Shown here in pieces: positions 35,239-44,708 of a DNA stretch of 64,000 nucleotides; position 1 is the stretch's first letter, and every line of letters starts with the position of its first letter. The stretch lies in the NCBI GenBank assembly GCA_030145305.1, contig JAQYVX010000005.1, positions 1-64,000 of the forward strand, written 5' to 3'. The translations under genes were made by a program, and so were the position numbers. The notes under the pieces were generated by a model that saw only the letters and a list, made by a program, of their open reading frames with translations, did no database searches and was not told the DNA's origin. The stretch is from Halarcobacter sp. (GTDB taxonomy: Bacteria; Campylobacterota; Campylobacteria; Campylobacterales; Arcobacteraceae).

Positions 35239-36297
35239 ATGAATATATTAAATAAAAGATTAACAAATAAAGAAGCTTTGGATTTAATTCAAAATGCTTC
35301 TTTAGTAGACTTAGGAAAATTAGCAAGCGCTAAAAAAGAACAACTACATCCTAAAAAAGTAACAACTTTTGTAGTTGATAGAAATATAAATTATACAAAT
35401 GTATGTTGGGTTGATTGTAAGTTCTGTGCTTTTTACAGACACGGAAGAGATGAAGACTCTTATGTACTTAAATTTGAAGAAATTGATCAAAAAATTGAAG
35501 AATTATTAGAAATTGGTGGAACACAAATTTTAATGCAAGGTGGAGTTCACCCTAAACTTAAAATTGATTACTATGAAGAGTTAGTGGAACATATTCATAC
35601 TAAATTCCCTCAAATCACCCTTCACTCTTTTTCAGCAATTGAAATTTCATTTATTGCAAAAGTATCAAAAATTTCAAAACTTGAAGTTTTAAAAAGATTA
35701 CAAGCAAAAGGTTTAAGTTCAATTCCAGGAGCTGGAGCTGAAATTTTATCAGATAGAGTAAGAGATATAATTGCCCCTAAAAAAATGGATGCAGAGGAAT
35801 GGCTTGAAGTTCATAGATTAGCTCATTCAATTGGAATGAAAACAACGGCAACAATGATGTTTGGAACTGTAGAAACAGATGAAGAAATAATCGAACACTG
35901 GGAAATGATTAGAAAACTGCAAGATGAAACGGGTGGATTTAGAGCCTTCATTATGTGGTCATTTCAAAGTGATAATACACAATTAAAAAAAGAAATTCCT
36001 GATTTAAAAGCTCAGTCTTCTAATAGATATTTAAGACTTTTAGCTGTGTCAAGACTTTACTTAGATAACTTTGACAATATACAAAGTTCTTGGGTAACAC
36101 AAGGTAGTTATATAGGTCAAATGGCACTTAAATATGGTGCGAATGACTTAGGAAGTACAATGATGGAAGAAAATGTAGTTTCAGCAGCAGGTGCTTCAAA
36201 TTGTATGAACCAAGATGAAATGATTCAATTAATTCTTGATGTGGATGAAAAACCAGCAAAAAGAAATACTGCCTACGAGATACTAGAGAGGTTTTAA
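35239..36297 (+). CDS. mqnC: MqnC, cyclic dehypoxanthine futalosine synthase
   Basis: MqnC is a radical-SAM enzyme that cyclises dehypoxanthine futalosine in the futalosine route to menaquinone, the respiratory quinone of this phylum. The cluster motif is in NVCWVDCKFCAFYRHGRDED (CxxxCxxC, about 54-61). Other family segments are LMQGGVHPKL, SFSAIEI, SIPGAGAEIL, KTTATMMFGTVETDEE and GGFRAFIMWSFQ. These fit MqnC better than the related MqnE. At 352 residues the length is normal. It lies between bamA and an M16-family protein. Confidence 0.94.
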   Translation: MNILNKRLTNKEALDLIQNASLVDLGKLASAKKEQLHPKKVTTFVVDRNINYTNVCWVDCKFCAFYRHGRDEDSYVLKFEEIDQKIEELLEIGGTQILMQGGVHPKLKIDYYEELVEHIHTKFPQITLHSFSAIEISFIAKVSKISKLEVLKRLQAKGLSSIPGAGAEILSDRVRDIIAPKKMDAEEWLEVHRLAHSIGMKTTATMMFGTVETDEEIIEHWEMIRKLQDETGGFRAFIMWSFQSDNTQLKKEIPDLKAQSSNRYLRLLAVSRLYLDNFDNIQSSWVTQGSYIGQMALKYGANDLGSTMMEENVVSAAGASNCMNQDEMIQLILDVDEKPAKRNTAYEILERF

Positions 36298-36305
36298 AAT
36301 ATTAA

Positions 36306-37601
36306 ATGAAATTTTCAATTTTAAAATACACAACAACAATATTATGTTTACAAGGACTTTTAATGGCTGCTACAATTGAGCATATAGAAATAAAGAATAC
36401 AAAGATTCCTGTTGTTTTTGAAAAAGATACAAATCTACCAATAATGAATTTACAATTGGTCTTCAAAAACAGCGGATATATACAAGATAATAAAAACAGT
36501 GGGACAGCATCACTTTCTGCAAAACTTCTAAATGAAGGAACAAAAAGTTTAGGTTCTACTGCCTTTGCTCAAAAATTAGAAAATCAAGCTATTTCTTTAC
36601 ATTCAAGTAGTGGATTTGAAACTTTTGTTATTGAATTATCGTCAATTAAAGATGTTCATGAAAATGCTTTAAAATTTTTAAAAGAATTATTAAAAGACCC
36701 AAATTATGATGAAAAGACATTAGAAAAAATTAAAACTATTCAAAGAGGTTCTTTAAAAAGAAAAGAGAATGATTTTGATTATACTGCAAGTAAAAATTTA
36801 AAAAAACTACTCTTTAAAGATACTGTTTTAGAAAATCCTTCTTCAGGAACTATAGAATCTATTGAAAAAATAAAATTAGATGATGTAAAAAAATTCTTAA
36901 ATTTGGCACTTGATTTAAATAATTTGATTATTGTTGTTGGTGGAGATTTTGAATATGATGAGATTATTTCAAAAATAGAGAATGTTGTAAAAGTATTAGA
37001 TAACAAAAATAAGAATATTTTAAAAAAAATCACAGTTAGTAGTGATAAAAAAAGTAAAACAGTATTAAAAGAGACAGAACAAGCTTATATTTATTTTGGA
37101 AGTCCTTTTAATGTAGATGTAAAAGATGAAAATTCATATATGGCAAAAGTAGCTTCATTTATACTTGGTGGAAGTGGTTTTGGCTCAAGACTTATGGAAG
37201 AAATACGAGTTAAAAGAGGTTTAGCTTACTCAGCTTATGGGCAAGTTTCAATGAATAAATCACATTCATATTTCACAGGATATTTACAAACAAAACTTGA
37301 AAGTGCTGATGAAGCAAAAGAATTAGTTTCATCACTTGTTAATGAATTTGTGAAAAATGGAGTTAACAAAGATGAGCTTGAGGCTGCTAAAAATTTCCTA
37401 TTAGGAAGTGAACCTTTAAGAACAGAAACATTAAGTCAAAGGTTGAACCGTGCTTTTACAAATTATTATAGAGGATTAAAGCAAGAACAATCTCAAATAG
37501 ATTTGGAAAAAATAGAAAATCTTAAATTAGAAGATTTAAACAATTATATAAAATCTCATAATGAGATTAAAAAATTATCATTTTCAATAGTAAGGAAGTA
37601 A
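36306..37601 (+). CDS. M16-family (insulinase-like) periplasmic protein, non-catalytic type
   Basis: This 431-residue protein has the two-lobed M16 fold. A signal peptide covers about the first 20 residues (ending LLMAA). The zinc motif HxxEH is absent: where catalytic subunits read G-I-A-H-F-L-E-H, this one reads [14 protein letters not shown]. The C-terminal lobe keeps the substrate-binding Arg/Tyr motif in [11 protein letters not shown]. Such proteins usually pair with a catalytic M16 partner encoded elsewhere. The gene is 8 bases after mqnC and one base before gltX2. The fold call is firm; the partner is not in this window. Confidence 0.85.
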   Translation: MKFSILKYTTTILCLQGLLMAATIEHIEIKNTKIPVVFEKDTNLPIMNLQLVFKNSGYIQDNKNSGTASLSAKLLNEGTKSLGSTAFAQKLENQAISLHSSSGFETFVIELSSIKDVHENALKFLKELLKDPNYDEKTLEKIKTIQRGSLKRKENDFDYTASKNLKKLLFKDTVLENPSSGTIESIEKIKLDDVKKFLNLALDLNNLIIVVGGDFEYDEIISKIENVVKVLDNKNKNILKKITVSSDKKSKTVLKETEQAYIYFGSPFNVDVKDENSYMAKVASFILGGSGFGSRLMEEIRVKRGLAYSAYGQVSMNKSHSYFTGYLQTKLESADEAKELVSSLVNEFVKNGVNKDELEAAKNFLLGSEPLRTETLSQRLNRAFTNYYRGLKQEQSQIDLEKIENLKLEDLNNYIKSHNEIKKLSFSIVRK

Positions 37602-37602
37602 T

Positions 37603-38883
37603 TTGTTAAGATTTGCATCAAGTCCGACAGGAGATATGAATATTGAAACCCTTAGAATTGCAATTTTTAATTATATTTTGTCAAAACAATTAAATGAACA
37701 GCTTTTAATAAGAATAGATGATATAGATAAGAAAAAAAATATAGAGGGAAAAGAGAAAGAGATTTTAGAAATGCTAAGTCTTTTTTCTATTGAATACTCT
37801 CATGTTGTTTATCAAAGTGAAAACCTGAAGTATCATCAAAAACTTGCTATGCAACTTATGTCAAAGAAGAAAGCTTTTTCATGTTTTTGTAGTGATGAAA
37901 AACTAGAAGAATTAAAAGATGAAGCTACAAAAAACAATAAAATATTTAATTATGATGGTTTTTGTGAAACGCTTTCCGATGAAACTGTGTTAAATGTAAA
38001 TGCTCCATTTACAGTTAGAATTAAGAAACCTGAATCAAATATTAAATTTGTAGATACTTTAAAAGGTGATTTTGATTATACACCTATTGATGTTGATTCT
38101 TTTATTATATTAAATCATGATAAAACACCAACTTATAACTATGCTTGTTCAATTGATGACATGCTTTATGATATTTCAACTGTTTTAAGAACAGAAAATT
38201 ATCTTGTAGATACTCCAAAACAAATTCATATTAGAAATACTATGAATTATGAAAAAGAGTTAAAATATATTCATTTGCCAGCTATTCTAAACAAAAGTAA
38301 TACTGATAAAAGTTCTGTAAAACAATTGATTGATGAGGGCTTTTTACCAAGTGCTATTGCAAATTATTTAGTATTACTTGGAAATAATACTCCAAATGAA
38401 ATCTTTTCTTTAGAAGAAGCTATAGAATGGTTCGATATTAAAAATATATCAAAAGATGAAGTTAAATTTGATATTGATAAATTAAGATTTATTAATAAAG
38501 AACATCTTAAAACTATTGAGGATATGAGACTTTCAAAGATTTTGGGTTTTGCTGATACTGATATTGGAAAACTTGGAAAAATATATACTGAAGAAGCAAG
38601 TACAATTGAAGAAATTAAATCAAAAATAAAACTAATTTTTACAGCTAAAACAACTTGTAAAGGCTTTGAAGAAGAGTTTACAAAAATAAAAGATTGTATT
38701 AATAATGCTCCTTTTTATGATGATTTTGATGAGTTAAAAAAATATATATCAGAACAAACAAAGTTAAAAGAAGAAAGTCTTGCTATCCCACTTAGATTCA
38801 TTTTAACAGGAAGAAATGATGGACCAAATATCTCTGATATTTATCCTTTAATTAAAAACTATTTAGGAGAAATAATAAAATGA
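37603..38883 (+). CDS. gltX2: Degenerate glutamyl-tRNA synthetase paralogue (GluRS2-like)
   Basis: The overall match to class I GluRS2 is clear along the 426 residues: [11 protein letters not shown] start, [61 protein letters not shown]. But the ATP-binding HIGH motif reads NIET (13-16), the KMSKR loop is missing ([12 protein letters not shown], about 229-240), and the RGEDH segment reads RTENY (196-200). A working synthetase needs these. Helicobacter GluRS2 keeps them, as I remember it. The frame is intact and packed between its neighbours, so it may be a non-catalytic tRNA-binding or regulatory protein, or decaying. TTG start with an AAGGA ribosome site. Confidence 0.82.
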   Translation: MLRFASSPTGDMNIETLRIAIFNYILSKQLNEQLLIRIDDIDKKKNIEGKEKEILEMLSLFSIEYSHVVYQSENLKYHQKLAMQLMSKKKAFSCFCSDEKLEELKDEATKNNKIFNYDGFCETLSDETVLNVNAPFTVRIKKPESNIKFVDTLKGDFDYTPIDVDSFIILNHDKTPTYNYACSIDDMLYDISTVLRTENYLVDTPKQIHIRNTMNYEKELKYIHLPAILNKSNTDKSSVKQLIDEGFLPSAIANYLVLLGNNTPNEIFSLEEAIEWFDIKNISKDEVKFDIDKLRFINKEHLKTIEDMRLSKILGFADTDIGKLGKIYTEEASTIEEIKSKIKLIFTAKTTCKGFEEEFTKIKDCINNAPFYDDFDELKKYISEQTKLKEESLAIPLRFILTGRNDGPNISDIYPLIKNYLGEIIK

Positions 38884-39158
38884 TTGATGCTTTATTAAGT
38901 TCAGTTTTCACTGTCGTACTAAGTCTTGTTTTTTTATATAAATGGGTTATTATTATATCAGCTGTTTTAACTTGGGTTAAACCAGATCCTTATAATCCAA
39001 TTGTTCAAATGTTGTATAGACTAACAGAGCCTGCCTATTCTTTTGTACGAAAATTTATTCCTACAGTTTTCGGTGGTATGGATTTTGCACCAATTATAGT
39101 TATTTTTGTGCTTATCTTTCTAGAAACATTCTTAGGAAAACTATTTGCAGGAATGTAA
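38880..39158 (+). CDS. yggT: YggT-family inner-membrane protein
   Basis: This is a 92-residue membrane protein with two helices (about 6-33 and 66-88) separated by the family signature [20 protein letters not shown] and [14 protein letters not shown]. YggT proteins are linked to osmotic protection and, in some bacteria, to placement of division or photosystem components; the exact role is not settled. It overlaps the end of the GluRS2-like gene by 4 bases and is followed 3 bases later by the transglycosylase-like gene. Confidence 0.88.
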   Translation: MIDALLSSVFTVVLSLVFLYKWVIIISAVLTWVKPDPYNPIVQMLYRLTEPAYSFVRKFIPTVFGGMDFAPIIVIFVLIFLETFLGKLFAGM

Positions 39159-39161
39159 TTT

Positions 39162-40646
39162 ATGAAAAAAATTCTAATTCTAATTACTTTTTTTTTAATT
39201 ATTAATGCAGAAGAATTAGAAAAGAATAAAAACATAACTATTTCCACTTTTAAAACAATAGAAACACTTAACAAAGGTATAAAAAAAGATTTTTATATCA
39301 ATAAATACTTTAAAGAAGATATTACAAAAGATGAAGCATTAAAAGCTTTATCTTTTGTTAATAATCTTACAAATGAGATGTTTTATAATTTTGCAAAAAA
39401 ATTTAATCATGATGAAACTTTAGCAGTAGCTCAATGTATGAATATGAAAAGAGAAGAATTACTCTCTTCGTATGCTGATTGCATTGTAAACGGCTTTTCT
39501 TTAGAAGATATATCAACTCTTTCAGCGGTTGATTTAGAGTTAATTAAACAAAAAACAGAAGATAAATACCCTACTTTTACAAAAAGATTAAAAGTCTTTT
39601 CTTCTTCTATCCCTTTTACCAAATTAATAATTCTAGAAAAAAATGAATTTTATAATATATATTTAAATGTTGATGATGATTTCAGAGTAAAATATTTTGA
39701 TTATAAACTTCCTAAAAGAACTTTTCAAAAAATCTTTAAAGATAAAAAGAATTTTGAAAAATTTTTACAAACTTCTCTAACAGATTTAAGATTAAAAAGA
39801 CTACAAAAAAGTTTGATTGAAATTGATGATAGTAAATTAGATGATAATTCTTCATTTCTTTTAGCATTAAATGCTATTAGATTTAATGAATTAAGTAAAG
39901 CAATGATTTACTTAAATAATGCAAAAGAAAAAACAAATAATAAAAAAGTTGTAGATAAAATCCTATTTTGGAAATATCAAATTACAACAGATAAAAAATA
40001 TTTAAATGAACTATTAAACAGTAATAGCCTAAATTTATACTCTTTATATGTTAGGGAATTTTCAAATAAAGAATCAATTGATTTAAGTTTCTTACAAAGA
40101 ATTAATGAGTTTGATTCTTTATTAGAGAAGTACGATATAAACAGAGTTTCGCTACTTTATTCTCTTGCGAAAGTAAAATCAAATTTTGAAGTTAATAAAA
40201 TATCAGAAAATTTTGAACTAGGTATTATGCAGTTAAATTATAAACTAATTAGTTCTTTATCTTCTTCTTCAACTTTATTCCTTGATAATCAAAAACTTGA
40301 TTCATTTTCTATTGAAAATAATTTAAAATTAGCGAATTTACATATAAATAATATTGAGAAAAAAACAACAAATCCAATATTTTCAACTCTAATTTATGAG
40401 GGGAATAATAAGTATTTAAATAAAAAACTAAAAAGTGGATTATTTTCTACAAAAAGTACAAATAGTATGTTTGAACCTTTTTTGAGTTTAGAGTTGATTT
40501 CTAATAAAAAGAAAGAGTATTTAAAAGATATTTTAATGTATACATATTTATACCAAAATCACTTAACAAAAAAGAGTAAAGAAAAAATCACCCTCTCTTC
40601 TATTTTTGAAAATCTATCTGTGCCGTACCAAAAATTGGGTGAGTAA
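39162..40646 (+). CDS. slt: Slt-type lytic transglycosylase homologue lacking the catalytic Glu
   Basis: The 494-residue protein has a short signal peptide (MKKILILITFFLIINAEE), a long helical solenoid (about 50-330) like the Slt70 U-domain, and a C-terminal goose-lysozyme-like domain around 328-410. The motif normally E-S-x-F-x-x-x-A-x-S-x-A-x-x-x-G-L-M-Q appears as KSNFEVNKISENFELGIMQL: spacing and GxMQ are kept, but the catalytic Glu is Lys 339 (codon AAA at 40176-40178). Without it the enzyme should not cleave peptidoglycan. The position after yggT matches slt genes I recall in Helicobacter and Campylobacter. The 3' end overlaps a convergent gene by 47 bases. Confidence 0.78.
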   Translation: MKKILILITFFLIINAEELEKNKNITISTFKTIETLNKGIKKDFYINKYFKEDITKDEALKALSFVNNLTNEMFYNFAKKFNHDETLAVAQCMNMKREELLSSYADCIVNGFSLEDISTLSAVDLELIKQKTEDKYPTFTKRLKVFSSSIPFTKLIILEKNEFYNIYLNVDDDFRVKYFDYKLPKRTFQKIFKDKKNFEKFLQTSLTDLRLKRLQKSLIEIDDSKLDDNSSFLLALNAIRFNELSKAMIYLNNAKEKTNNKKVVDKILFWKYQITTDKKYLNELLNSNSLNLYSLYVREFSNKESIDLSFLQRINEFDSLLEKYDINRVSLLYSLAKVKSNFEVNKISENFELGIMQLNYKLISSLSSSSTLFLDNQKLDSFSIENNLKLANLHINNIEKKTTNPIFSTLIYEGNNKYLNKKLKSGLFSTKSTNSMFEPFLSLELISNKKKEYLKDILMYTYLYQNHLTKKSKEKITLSSIFENLSVPYQKLGE

Positions 40647-41076
40647 GTAAAATTTTCATATTTTGAGATTCATCATTTTCAAATTTTATTAGATAATAGT
40701 TAGCCCAATTATTTCTTAAAGGTATTGATGTAACCAATGGTGAATTTTCATCAAGTCTAGTTATCATTGCAGCTTTATTACCATTCAAAGTAATGCTATA
40801 ATCATTTTTTATAAAATCATGCTCTCTTTTATTTACTAAATGTATTCCTACTACGAAACTATCTAATTTATTTGATTCATATTTTTTATTAACTTTATTT
40901 AAGTAAGTAGCAAACAACAGAGAATTTATCTCTTTGTTATAAATTAAATCTGTTTTTTTAGTATATTGAATTGCATTTGCACTTTGTGCATCTTTTTCAA
41001 AATAATTTAAGGCACTTGTACTATTACAAGCTGTAAATAAAAATAAAGTAGGTAATAATAAATAATATTTCTTCAT
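40600..41076 (-). CDS. Putative lipoprotein, function unknown
   Basis: This is a precursor of about 158 residues from ATG 41076, chosen because a GGAG ribosome site precedes it; an upstream in-frame start at 41100 has none. The signal sequence MKKYYLLLPTLFLFTAC gives a lipobox FTAC with Cys 17. The mature part has mixed strands (FVVGIHLVNKREHDF, YSITLNGNKAAM, NWANYYLIKFEN), suggesting a small beta-sandwich. I do not recognise the family. Its last 47 bases overlap the end of the slt-like gene on the other strand. A lipoprotein gene also sits here in Campylobacter, as I recall. Confidence 0.75.
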   Translation of the reverse strand: MKKYYLLLPTLFLFTACNSTSALNYFEKDAQSANAIQYTKKTDLIYNKEINSLLFATYLNKVNKKYESNKLDSFVVGIHLVNKREHDFIKNDYSITLNGNKAAMITRLDENSPLVTSIPLRNNWANYYLIKFENDESQNMKILLTHPIFGTAQIDFQK

Positions 41077-41164
41077 AAATAAACTCCAGTTAATTGACAA
41101 ATGGCATTCTACACTAAAGTAAGTATAAACTTTCTTTAACCATGCTTTGGATAAAATCAGCCCT

Positions 41165-41668
41165 ATGAATAAGAATTATAAAAAACTAGCAATTGCATTT
41201 AGTGGTCCTTCAAATAGTGGTAAAACTACTCTTGTAGCAAAAGTATCTAATATCTTACAAGATCAAGGTTATAAAGTTTGTATTGTAAAGCATGATCCAA
41301 AGGATAAAGCTAGGTTTGATAAACCAGGAAAAGATAGTGATAAATTCTCTCAAACGGGAGCAAATGTCGCAGTTGTTAGTCCGTCTAGGACTACATTATT
41401 TAAACAAAGTACTTCTAGTATAGAAGAGATCATAGAGCTTTTTGGCGATTTTGATTTTCTTTTAGTTGAAGGATTAAAAACATTGCCTCTTCCAAGAATT
41501 TCTATTTTTAGAGATAGACTAGATGAGACATATTTCCCAGTTACTGATGCAATAGCTCATGATGATACAATTAATTCCAATGAAATTCCGTCTAATATTG
41601 ATAAATTAGATTTAAATAATCCAGAAGAAGTTATCTCTTGGATAGAAAAAAATGCAAAGAGGATATAA
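41165..41668 (+). CDS. mobB: MobB, molybdopterin-guanine dinucleotide synthesis adaptor
   Basis: MobB binds GTP and assists MobA in making the molybdopterin guanine dinucleotide cofactor of formate dehydrogenase, nitrate reductase and similar enzymes. The P-loop [16 protein letters not shown] lies near the start, followed by [20 protein letters not shown] and SGxD-like [11 protein letters not shown], typical of MobB. About 167 residues from ATG 41165; an in-frame TTG at 41147 is possible, and neither has a strong ribosome site. Its stop overlaps the fbp start by one base (TAATG). Confidence 0.92.
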   Translation: MNKNYKKLAIAFSGPSNSGKTTLVAKVSNILQDQGYKVCIVKHDPKDKARFDKPGKDSDKFSQTGANVAVVSPSRTTLFKQSTSSIEEIIELFGDFDFLLVEGLKTLPLPRISIFRDRLDETYFPVTDAIAHDDTINSNEIPSNIDKLDLNNPEEVISWIEKNAKRI

Positions 41669-42516
41669 TGAATGAAATTTTTGATGCAATAAAAATAGCA
41701 AGTGTTGAAATACAAAAAATTATTGATGTTGGGGATACAGGGAAAAGTGATAATGAAAATTCAACAGGTGATACTCAATTAAAACTTGATATTGCAAGTG
41801 ATGTCGTTATTGAAGAAATTTTTTCTAAAATACCTTCAATTAAAGCTATTGTAAGTGAAGAGCAAGAAGAAATTATTTCTTTACATGAAGATGGGGAATA
41901 CCTTATTGCTTATGATCCTTTAGATGGCTCATCTTTAGTAGATGTTAACTTATCAGTGGGATCAATCTATGGAATTTATAAAAATGATTTCACAGCAAAG
42001 AATATTGTGGCATCGGTATATGTAGTATTTGGTCCTAGAGTTGAGATGGTTGTAGCTGCACAAGGCAAAGTTAAAATGTATAGATTATATAATAATACTT
42101 TTGACTATATTCAAGATATTACATTAAAAGAAAGAGGAACTATAACTGCAACTGGCTCAACACAAATGTGCTGGCCTACGCACCATAGAGAATTGGTTAA
42201 TAAAATGTTTAAAGATGGTTATTATCTTAGATATTCAGGTGGAATGGTTCCTGATTTACATCAAATTTTATTAAAAGGCGGTGGACTTTTTTCTTATCCT
42301 GGGACTACAGATAGACCAAAAGGTAAATTAAGACAACTTTTTGAAGTTTTCCCTTTTGCTTTTATCTACGAAGTTGCTGGAGGAGCTGCTACTGATGGAT
42401 ATAAAAGAGCTTTAGAAGTAGAAACAACGCATATTCATGATACAACACCATGTTTTTTTGGTTCAAATGAAGAAATAAATAAAGTAAAAGAAGTATACAA
42501 AGAAAATGCAAGCTAA
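41668..42516 (+). CDS. fbp: Fructose-1,6-bisphosphatase, class I
   Basis: This enzyme removes a phosphate from fructose-1,6-bisphosphate, the committed step of gluconeogenesis. The class I signature [20 protein letters not shown] (about 84-103) carries the metal ligands. The [16 protein letters not shown] and VSEEQEE segments, [13 protein letters not shown] and a late [16 protein letters not shown] are also typical. About 282 residues from ATG 41668, which overlaps the mobB stop and has an AGAGGA ribosome site. With pckA in this window it supports growth on organic and amino acids. Confidence 0.95.
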   Translation: MNEIFDAIKIASVEIQKIIDVGDTGKSDNENSTGDTQLKLDIASDVVIEEIFSKIPSIKAIVSEEQEEIISLHEDGEYLIAYDPLDGSSLVDVNLSVGSIYGIYKNDFTAKNIVASVYVVFGPRVEMVVAAQGKVKMYRLYNNTFDYIQDITLKERGTITATGSTQMCWPTHHRELVNKMFKDGYYLRYSGGMVPDLHQILLKGGGLFSYPGTTDRPKGKLRQLFEVFPFAFIYEVAGGAATDGYKRALEVETTHIHDTTPCFFGSNEEINKVKEVYKENAS

Positions 42517-42706
42517 TAAAAGTTTAGAAGAATGGGATTTAAAATTAGAAGAAAAACTTGATGAATTAAAAAAATGTCAAGAAACACAATCTTTATCTTC
42601 GTGTAATTCTTGCGAAAAGTTTTTTGATTGTGAACTTAGAAAAAAATACGTAATAGCTGTGTATGAGTCAATGAATAAGGGCTCTGGCGGCGGATTTGAA
42701 TTTTAA
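42506..42706 (+). CDS. Small conserved-looking Cys-motif protein
   Basis: This 66-residue protein has no known function. The first half is a charged helix ([19 protein letters not shown]). A cysteine cluster follows, [10 protein letters not shown] (CxxCx5C) with another Cys at position 25, then a helix and a glycine-rich tail [11 protein letters not shown]. Such a tail at the end of a small Cys protein is something I recall as conserved in this phylum, between fbp and metG. The cysteines could bind a metal. Its start overlaps the fbp end by 11 bases, so it is translationally coupled. Confidence 0.85.
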   Translation: MQANKSLEEWDLKLEEKLDELKKCQETQSLSSCNSCEKFFDCELRKKYVIAVYESMNKGSGGGFEF

Positions 42707-42728
42707 TTAATTATTATAGAGGTAGAAA

Positions 42729-44708
42729 ATGAAACAAACTTGTAAAAATGTTTATATAACGACACCAATTTATTATGTAAATGATGTGGCACATATAGGT
42801 CATGCTTATACAACTATTATTGCAGATATGCTTGCAAGATATTCAAGATTAACTGGTGCAAAAACATTTTTCTTAACAGGAACTGATGAGCATGGTCAAA
42901 AAATTGCTCAAAGTGCGGAACAAAGAGGAAAAACTGCTAAAGAATACGCAGATGAAGTATCGGGAAAGTTTAAAACACTTTGGGATGATTTTGATATTAC
43001 TTATGACAAATTTATAAGAACTACTGATGAAGAGCATAAAGCAGGTGTCCAAAAGGCATTTGAAAAAATGTATGAAAAAGGTGATATTTATAAAGGTGAT
43101 TATGAAGGTTATTATTGCGTTTCATGTGAGACTTTTTTTACAGAGAAACAACTAATAGACGAGCAATTTTGTCCTGATTGTGGAAAGCCCACTAATATAG
43201 TAAAAGAAGAGAGTTTTTTCTTTAAATTATCTGCATATGAAGATAGACTATTAAAGTGGTATGAAGAGAGTGAAGACTGTATTCTACCAAGATCAAAAAA
43301 GAATGAAATTGTAAACTTTGTAAAAGCTGGATTAAGAGATTTATCTATTTCAAGAACATCATTTGATTGGGGTGTAAAACTTCCTGAATCAATGAACGAA
43401 CCAAAACATGTTATGTATGTATGGCTTGATGCTTTACTTAATTATATAACAGCTTTAGGTTATGGAAAAGATGAAGAAAATATGGATTTCTGGCCAGCTT
43501 CAACACAATTAGTTGGAAAAGATATTTTAAGATTTCACGCGATTTATTGGCCAGCATTTTTAATGTCTTTAGAGTTACCTCTTCCAAAACATATTGCAGC
43601 TCATGGTTGGTGGACTAGAGATGGTGAAAAGATGTCTAAATCAAAAGGAAATGTAGTTAATCCTAAAGAAATAGCTGATTCTTATGGATTAGATGCTTTT
43701 AGATATTTTATGCTTAGAGAAGTTCCTTTTGGACAAGATGGCGATTTTTCTCAAAAAGCATTAATGGATAGAATCAATTCAGACCTTGGAAATGATTTAG
43801 GGAATTTATTAAATAGAATTTCAGGAATGAGTGGAAAATATTTTGACTTTAAAGTTACTTCTAAAGATGTAGAAAAGTATCATAAAAAAGAGTTAGATGA
43901 AGTTAGTGAAATTTTAGATAATATAGAAGACTATTTATATAATATGCAAATAAATAGATATCTTGAAGATATTTGGAAGGTTTTAACAATTGCGAATAAG
44001 GCAATTGGTGATTATGAACCTTGGGCTAAGATGAAAGAAGGCAAAGAAGAAGAAGCTATGGCTTTAGTTGCTTTAATTACAAATATTATGGCAAGAGTTG
44101 CCCTACTTTTAGATTCTGTTATGCCAGATAAAATAGCTAAAATAGCTAAATCAATTGGATTAGAAATTACAACTGAAAATTATAATAAAATATTAAAACA
44201 AAAAAATCTTTTAGATGATATTACTATTACAAAAGTTGAACAACTTTTTCCTAGAATTGAAGAAATTTTATTAGAACAATCAAAACCTACAATTGTGTCA
44301 AAATCAGAAGCTGAAGAGAAATCAGATTCAAAAACAAAAAAAGAAGAAAAAAATCCAAAAATTGATGATCAAGAAAATGATAATTTAATTACAATTGATA
44401 AATTTTTTGAAACAAGTTTAAAAATTGGAACAATTGTAGAAGCCCAAGAAGTTCCAAAATCAAAAAAACTTTTAAAATTACAAGTTGATTTAGGAGAAGG
44501 AAAAAATAGGCAAATACTTGCAGGAATCAAAGAGTTTTACAATGCAGATGATTTAATTGGAACACAAGCATGTGTTGTAGCAAATTTAAAACCAGCAAAA
44601 CTTATGGGAATGATAAGTGAAGGTATGTTAATGGCGGCACGTGATGAAAATGGTTTATCTTTAATAAGACCAGAAGCTCCTAAGAAAATAGGAACTAAAA
44701 TAAGCTAG
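42729..44708 (+). CDS. metG: Methionyl-tRNA synthetase
   Basis: MetG charges elongator and initiator tRNA-Met. The 659-residue protein has the class I motifs intact: HIGH in VNDVAHIGHAYTT (about 20-30) and KMSKS in GEKMSKSKGN (about 308). A zinc knuckle is seen as CVSCETFF and CPDCGKP. After the anticodon-binding helices, a charged linker (about 525-555) leads to a C-terminal EMAP/Trbp-like tRNA-binding domain (FFETSLKIGTIVEAQEVPKS to KLMGMISEGMLMAA). The gene overlaps the next one by one base. The complete motifs contrast with the degenerate GluRS2-like gene upstream. Confidence 0.96.
   Translation: MKQTCKNVYITTPIYYVNDVAHIGHAYTTIIADMLARYSRLTGAKTFFLTGTDEHGQKIAQSAEQRGKTAKEYADEVSGKFKTLWDDFDITYDKFIRTTDEEHKAGVQKAFEKMYEKGDIYKGDYEGYYCVSCETFFTEKQLIDEQFCPDCGKPTNIVKEESFFFKLSAYEDRLLKWYEESEDCILPRSKKNEIVNFVKAGLRDLSISRTSFDWGVKLPESMNEPKHVMYVWLDALLNYITALGYGKDEENMDFWPASTQLVGKDILRFHAIYWPAFLMSLELPLPKHIAAHGWWTRDGEKMSKSKGNVVNPKEIADSYGLDAFRYFMLREVPFGQDGDFSQKALMDRINSDLGNDLGNLLNRISGMSGKYFDFKVTSKDVEKYHKKELDEVSEILDNIEDYLYNMQINRYLEDIWKVLTIANKAIGDYEPWAKMKEGKEEEAMALVALITNIMARVALLLDSVMPDKIAKIAKSIGLEITTENYNKILKQKNLLDDITITKVEQLFPRIEEILLEQSKPTIVSKSEAEEKSDSKTKKEEKNPKIDDQENDNLITIDKFFETSLKIGTIVEAQEVPKSKKLLKLQVDLGEGKNRQILAGIKEFYNADDLIGTQACVVANLKPAKLMGMISEGMLMAARDENGLSLIRPEAPKKIGTKIS

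Noticed and set aside
36306-37601. M16 protein as a pseudogene because it lacks HxxEH
   Set aside because: The replacement region is typical of non-catalytic M16 partner subunits and the Arg/Tyr motif is kept.
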